Positions 60,726-64,000 of a stretch of 64,000 bases of DNA are shown piece by piece. A program made the position numbers and the translations under genes. Numbering within the stretch: the stretch's first letter is position 1; each line of letters opens with the position of its first letter. Location: NCBI GenBank assembly GCA_964458935.1, contig CAYWKS010000010.1:52708-116707 (forward strand), read 5' to 3'. This stretch comes from CAYWKS01 sp964458935 (GTDB taxonomy: Bacteria; Planctomycetota; Phycisphaerae; Phycisphaerales; Zrk34). The notes under the pieces were generated by a model. The model was not told the DNA's origin and made no database searches. It worked only from the letters and a program-made list of their open reading frames with translations.

Positions 60726-62666
60726 ATGATTGTGCAAGACAAGAACGTGGAGCAACTCAGCTCCGCCACCGTCCGCTTCGCTGGCGACTCCGGCGACGGC
60801 ATGCAGTTGGCCGGTATGCAGTTCACCGACGCCTCGGCCATCTTCGGCAACGATGTGGCGACCCTGCCCGACTACCCGGCCGAAATCCGCGCGCCCGCCG
60901 GCACCGTCGCCGGGGTGAGCGGATTCCAGATCAACTTCGCCTCCACCGATATCCACACGCCCGGCGATCAGGTCGACGCGCTGATCGCGATGAATCCCGC
61001 CGCGCTCAAGGCCAACATCGACGACGTTCGCTCCGGCGGCATCGTCATCGTCAACGAATCGGAGTTCAACAAGGTCAACCTCCGCAAGGCCGGCTACAGC
61101 GAGGACCAGAACCCCCTCAACGACGAGAAGCTCCGCACGCGGTACCAGCTTGTCCCCGTGCCCGTCACCCGCATGACCGAAGAGTCGCTCGCCGAGACCG
61201 GCATGAGCGCCAAGGACATCGGCCGCTGCAAGAACATGTACGCGCTGGGCGTGGTGTACTGGCTGTTCGACCGCCCGCTCGAGCCGACGACGAACTTCCT
61301 CAACGACTTCTTCGGGAAGAAGAAGAACAAGCCCGAGGTCGCCGAGGCGAACATCAAGGCGATGAAGGCCGGCTACCACTTCGGCGAGACCGCCGAGCTG
61401 TTCGTGCATCGCTACAAGGTGGAAAAGGCCCAGATGCCCGCGGGCAAGTACCGCCGCATCACGGGCAACGAGGCGATCAGCATGGGCCTGGTCACCGCGG
61501 CCACCCTCGCCAAGAAGGACCTGATCTACGCCAGCTACCCGATCACACCCGCCAGCGACATCCTGCACAACCTCGCGGCGATGAAGCATTACGGCGTCAA
61601 GACCATCCAGGCCGAGGACGAGATCGCCGCCTGTTGCGCCGCGATCGGCGCGGCCTACGCCGGGCAGATCGGCGTCACCGGCACCTCCGGCCCCGGCCTG
61701 TGCCTCAAGAGCGAAGCGCTGGGCTTGGCCGTCATGACCGAACTGCCGCTCGTGCTCGTCAACGTCCAGCGCGGCGGCCCTTCCACCGGACTGCCCACCA
61801 AGGTCGAGCAATCCGACCTGCTCCAAGCCCTGTTCGGCCGCAACGGCGAGAGCCCCGTCGTCGTGCTCGCACCGGCTTCGCCCAAGGATTGCTTCGCCAT
61901 CGCCATCGAGGCCGTCCGCATCGCCGTCGGCGTCATGGCGCCGGTCATCATCCTCAGCGACGGGTACATGGCCAACGGCGCCGAGCCGTGGCTCATCCCC
62001 GATCCGGACAAGTTTGAGCCGATCGAACTGCCCGACATGCCTGTTGCCGATGCCGACAAGCCGTTCCTGCCATATGCCCGCGACCAGCACCTCCGCCGGC
62101 CGTGGGTCCCGCCGGGCACGCCGGGGCTCGAACACCGCATCGGCGGCCTCGAGAAGCAGCACCTGACCGGCAACGTTGCCTACGCGCCGGACAATCACCA
62201 GCTCATGACGTCGACCCGCATCGACAAGATCAACCACGCCACGCGGTTCATCCCGACTCAGCCCGTCGAAGGGCCCCAGACCGGCGACCTGCTGCTGGTC
62301 AGTTGGGGCGGGACCTATGGCGCCGTGACGACCGCCGCGATGCGGGCCCGCGAGCGCGGCCAGTCCGTCGCCGTTTGCCACCTGCGGCATCTGAACCCGT
62401 TGCCAGCCAACCTCGGCGAAGTCCTCGCACGCTATCAGCACGTGCTTGTGCCCGAGTTGAACATGGGCCAGCTCCGCATGCTGCTGCGTGATCGGTTTCT
62501 CGTCGACGCCCGAGGCCTCAACAAGGTCCAGGGCCAGCCGTTCCTCGTCGATGAAGTGTCCCAGGCGATCGACCTCATGCTGGAAGGCGGCTGGGGCGAC
62601 CGCGTATCGGTGGTTCCCGACGGCCACGAGGTCGTCGCCGCCGGACAATCCGGGAGCGCCGCCTAG
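60726..62666 (+). CDS. korA: 2-oxoacid:ferredoxin oxidoreductase, fused gamma-alpha subunit
   Basis: 646 residues. Residues 10-200 form the gamma domain (VRFAGDSGDGMQLAG), followed by the alpha (PYR) domain with ASYPITPASD, AEDEIAACCAAIGAAYAG, GTSGPGLCLKSEA and the regulatory GGPSTGLPTK. With KorB it decarboxylates 2-oxoglutarate (or another 2-oxoacid) with CoA and ferredoxin. GAGGA abuts ATG 60726. Only 27 bases separate it from korB. Confidence 0.92.
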   Translation: MIVQDKNVEQLSSATVRFAGDSGDGMQLAGMQFTDASAIFGNDVATLPDYPAEIRAPAGTVAGVSGFQINFASTDIHTPGDQVDALIAMNPAALKANIDDVRSGGIVIVNESEFNKVNLRKAGYSEDQNPLNDEKLRTRYQLVPVPVTRMTEESLAETGMSAKDIGRCKNMYALGVVYWLFDRPLEPTTNFLNDFFGKKKNKPEVAEANIKAMKAGYHFGETAELFVHRYKVEKAQMPAGKYRRITGNEAISMGLVTAATLAKKDLIYASYPITPASDILHNLAAMKHYGVKTIQAEDEIAACCAAIGAAYAGQIGVTGTSGPGLCLKSEALGLAVMTELPLVLVNVQRGGPSTGLPTKVEQSDLLQALFGRNGESPVVVLAPASPKDCFAIAIEAVRIAVGVMAPVIILSDGYMANGAEPWLIPDPDKFEPIELPDMPVADADKPFLPYARDQHLRRPWVPPGTPGLEHRIGGLEKQHLTGNVAYAPDNHQLMTSTRIDKINHATRFIPTQPVEGPQTGDLLLVSWGGTYGAVTTAAMRARERGQSVAVCHLRHLNPLPANLGEVLARYQHVLVPELNMGQLRMLLRDRFLVDARGLNKVQGQPFLVDEVSQAIDLMLEGGWGDRVSVVPDGHEVVAAGQSGSAA

Positions 62667-62693
62667 GCAAGCCCGCTACCTGAAGTGAACACC

Positions 62694-63734
62694 ATGGCCA
62701 CCACCACCCAGACCAACAACGCCAGTCAGAGCACCTCGCTGCCCGTACTCACCGCCAAGGACTTCGCCTCCGATCAGGAAGTGCGATGGTGTCCCGGGTG
62801 CGGCGACTACGCCATTCTCAACCAGGTCCGCAAGGTCTGCGCCAAGATCGGAGCGACCCGGGAGAACACCGTCTTCATCTCCGGCATCGGCTGCTCCAGC
62901 CGCTTCCCCTACTACATGGATTCCTACGGCTTTCACACCATCCACGGCCGGGCGCCCGCCTTCGCCACCGGCCTCAAGGTCGCCAATCCCGACCTCGACG
63001 TCTGGGTCATCACCGGCGACGGCGACGGATTGAGCATCGGCGGCAATCACCTGCTGCACATCCTCCGCCGCAACGTCGACGTGAAGATCCTGCTGTTCAA
63101 CAACCGCATCTACGGGTTGACCAAGGGCCAGTACTCGCCGACCAGCGAGGAGGGCAAGAAGACCAAGAGCACGCCGCTGGGCTCGATCGACATGCCGCTC
63201 AGCCCTATCTCGGTGGCGCTCGCCGCCGAGGCCAGCTTCGTCGCCCGCGCGGTCGACGTGGACAAACGCCTCGGCGATGTGCTCGAGGCGGCCAGCAACC
63301 ACCGCGGCTCGGCGTTCGTCGAGATCTATCAGGACTGCAACGTCTTCAACCATAAGGCATTCGAGTTCGCCACCGACCGCAAGGCCAAGGACGACAACAC
63401 GCTCTGGCTCGAGCATGGCAAGCCCATGATCTACGGCGCCGACCGCGACAAGGGCATCCGCCTCAACGGCAACAAGCCCGAAGCCGTCCAACTCGACAAG
63501 GGCATCACCGAAGACGACCTGCTGTTCCACGACATGCACGATGAGGCCCACGCGTTCATGCTCAGCCGCATGCGCTGGCCCAAGTTCCCCGAGCCCATGG
63601 GCGTCTATTACCAGATCGACGACGACTGCTACGAGGACATGGTCAACGACCAGGTCAACCAGGCGATCGAGTCGAAGGGGCGCGGGACGCTCGATGCCTT
63701 GCTCAACACCGGCGATACCTACCAAGTCGAATAG
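62694..63734 (+). CDS. korB: 2-oxoacid:ferredoxin oxidoreductase beta subunit
   Basis: 346 residues. TPP-binding PP domain: CPGCGDYAIL near residue 30, GIGCSSRFPYYM, and GDGDGLSIGGNH for the TPP-Mg site. Two cysteines near the start (WCPGCG) help bind the cluster. ATG 62694 chosen; GTG 62685 possible. Beta subunit longer than the shortest family members, with a C-terminal extension. Substrate (2-oxoglutarate, pyruvate or branched) not fixed by sequence. Confidence 0.93.
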   Translation: MATTTQTNNASQSTSLPVLTAKDFASDQEVRWCPGCGDYAILNQVRKVCAKIGATRENTVFISGIGCSSRFPYYMDSYGFHTIHGRAPAFATGLKVANPDLDVWVITGDGDGLSIGGNHLLHILRRNVDVKILLFNNRIYGLTKGQYSPTSEEGKKTKSTPLGSIDMPLSPISVALAAEASFVARAVDVDKRLGDVLEAASNHRGSAFVEIYQDCNVFNHKAFEFATDRKAKDDNTLWLEHGKPMIYGADRDKGIRLNGNKPEAVQLDKGITEDDLLFHDMHDEAHAFMLSRMRWPKFPEPMGVYYQIDDDCYEDMVNDQVNQAIESKGRGTLDALLNTGDTYQVE

Positions 63735-64000
63735 CCCCCGCACGGACAGAGTCGCGATGGGGTCCGCGTAAGCACGGACCGGCCCGGCGGGTCGGGTCGG
63801 CGTCCGGCTATGGGCCCATCCTTCAGCGAAGGTCGACAAGGTTCCGCGGCAGGTCCGCGACCCGCCGCACCTGCCGATGCTGTTCTGAACTTTCAGCCAC
63901 GCGATGCGGTCGGCTCCGCGTGCGCGTGAGCGGGCCATCTGCCGCGACCGCTTGGCCGTTGCACGTCAGCGCGGTATTCAGGGTTCGCCATCGCCGGATG
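63735..64000 (+). other. Window end, no gene seen
   Basis: 266 bases after korB with no supported ORF on either strand. A GGTCCG..CGGACC inverted repeat near 63759-63780 may be a weak terminator without a T tail. Confidence 0.4.

Noticed and set aside
1..64000. CRISPR array
   Set aside because: No run of regularly spaced identical repeats; the attC-like repeats are long, palindromic and gene-linked.

Overview
The window is a GC-rich, densely coding bacterial chromosome segment, most likely from the Planctomycetota, probably a Phycisphaerae-like lineage. This is inferred from combined traits: two proteins with PEP-CTERM sorting tails, the siroheme-dependent heme route enzymes AhbC and AhbD, a three-subunit proton-translocating transhydrogenase, a nickel superoxide dismutase, a ferredoxin-dependent 2-oxoacid oxidoreductase and the mur gene cluster. 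No rRNA, IS element, prophage or CRISPR array was seen.

Layout. 0-5.5 kb (minus): complete four-gene ligase-associated DNA damage operon (exonuclease, ATP-dependent ligase, Lhr-type helicase, PdeM nuclease; the last runs off the edge). 5.9-10.3 kb: cytidylate kinase-like protein, convergent ahbD/ahbC, and phosphofructokinase. 10.3-12.7 kb: a non-core island, AT-richer than its surroundings, with three attC-like repeats separating small minus-strand ORFs (a membrane protein and a PD-(D/E)XK nuclease), then a GIY-YIG gene beside tRNA-Pro; I read it as a small integron cassette array without an integrase. 12.8-18.9 kb: GAF/response-regulator protein and murE-murF-mraY. 18.9-27.8 kb: rhamnulokinase, MATE exporter, gamma-carbonic anhydrase, protein kinase, infC, SpoIIE phosphatase, ferritin-like protein with a strong terminator, YugP-like peptidase and TIGR02757 protein. 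27.8-31.9 kb: pntAA-pntAB-pntB, a PEP-CTERM gene and a decayed copy of the pntB tail. 31.9-40.5 kb: HxlR regulator with divergent CPVC protein, glutamine amidotransferase, then an arsenosugar-type locus: DUF547 protein, a fused flavin/iron-sulfur membrane oxidoreductase, ArsS-like radical SAM, GT87-like and GT2-DUF2064 glycosyltransferases. 40.5-45.4 kb (minus): BamD-like, LptE-like, FtsH, quinone oxidoreductase. 45.5-49.8 kb: purD, hemL, PEP-CTERM SGNH hydrolase. 50-54.3 kb: tRNA-Gly, DUF502, HPF, PTS EIIA and HPr, then VOC, Trm112 and MurA on minus. 54.4-60.4 kb: NiSOD, FtsK with a very acidic tail, and a large exported protein of unknown function. 60.7-63.7 kb: korA-korB.

Themes. Redox and anaerobic metabolism recur (KorAB, transhydrogenase, AhbCD, polyferredoxin fusion, NiSOD, ferritin), together with envelope building (MurAEF, MraY, LptE, BamD, FtsK, FtsH). 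Several genes have a -10-like hexamer only 6-7 bases before the start codon, which suggests leaderless transcripts. The candidates best worth following are the cassette array, the arsenosugar-type locus lacking ArsM, and the exported protein at 58-60 kb.
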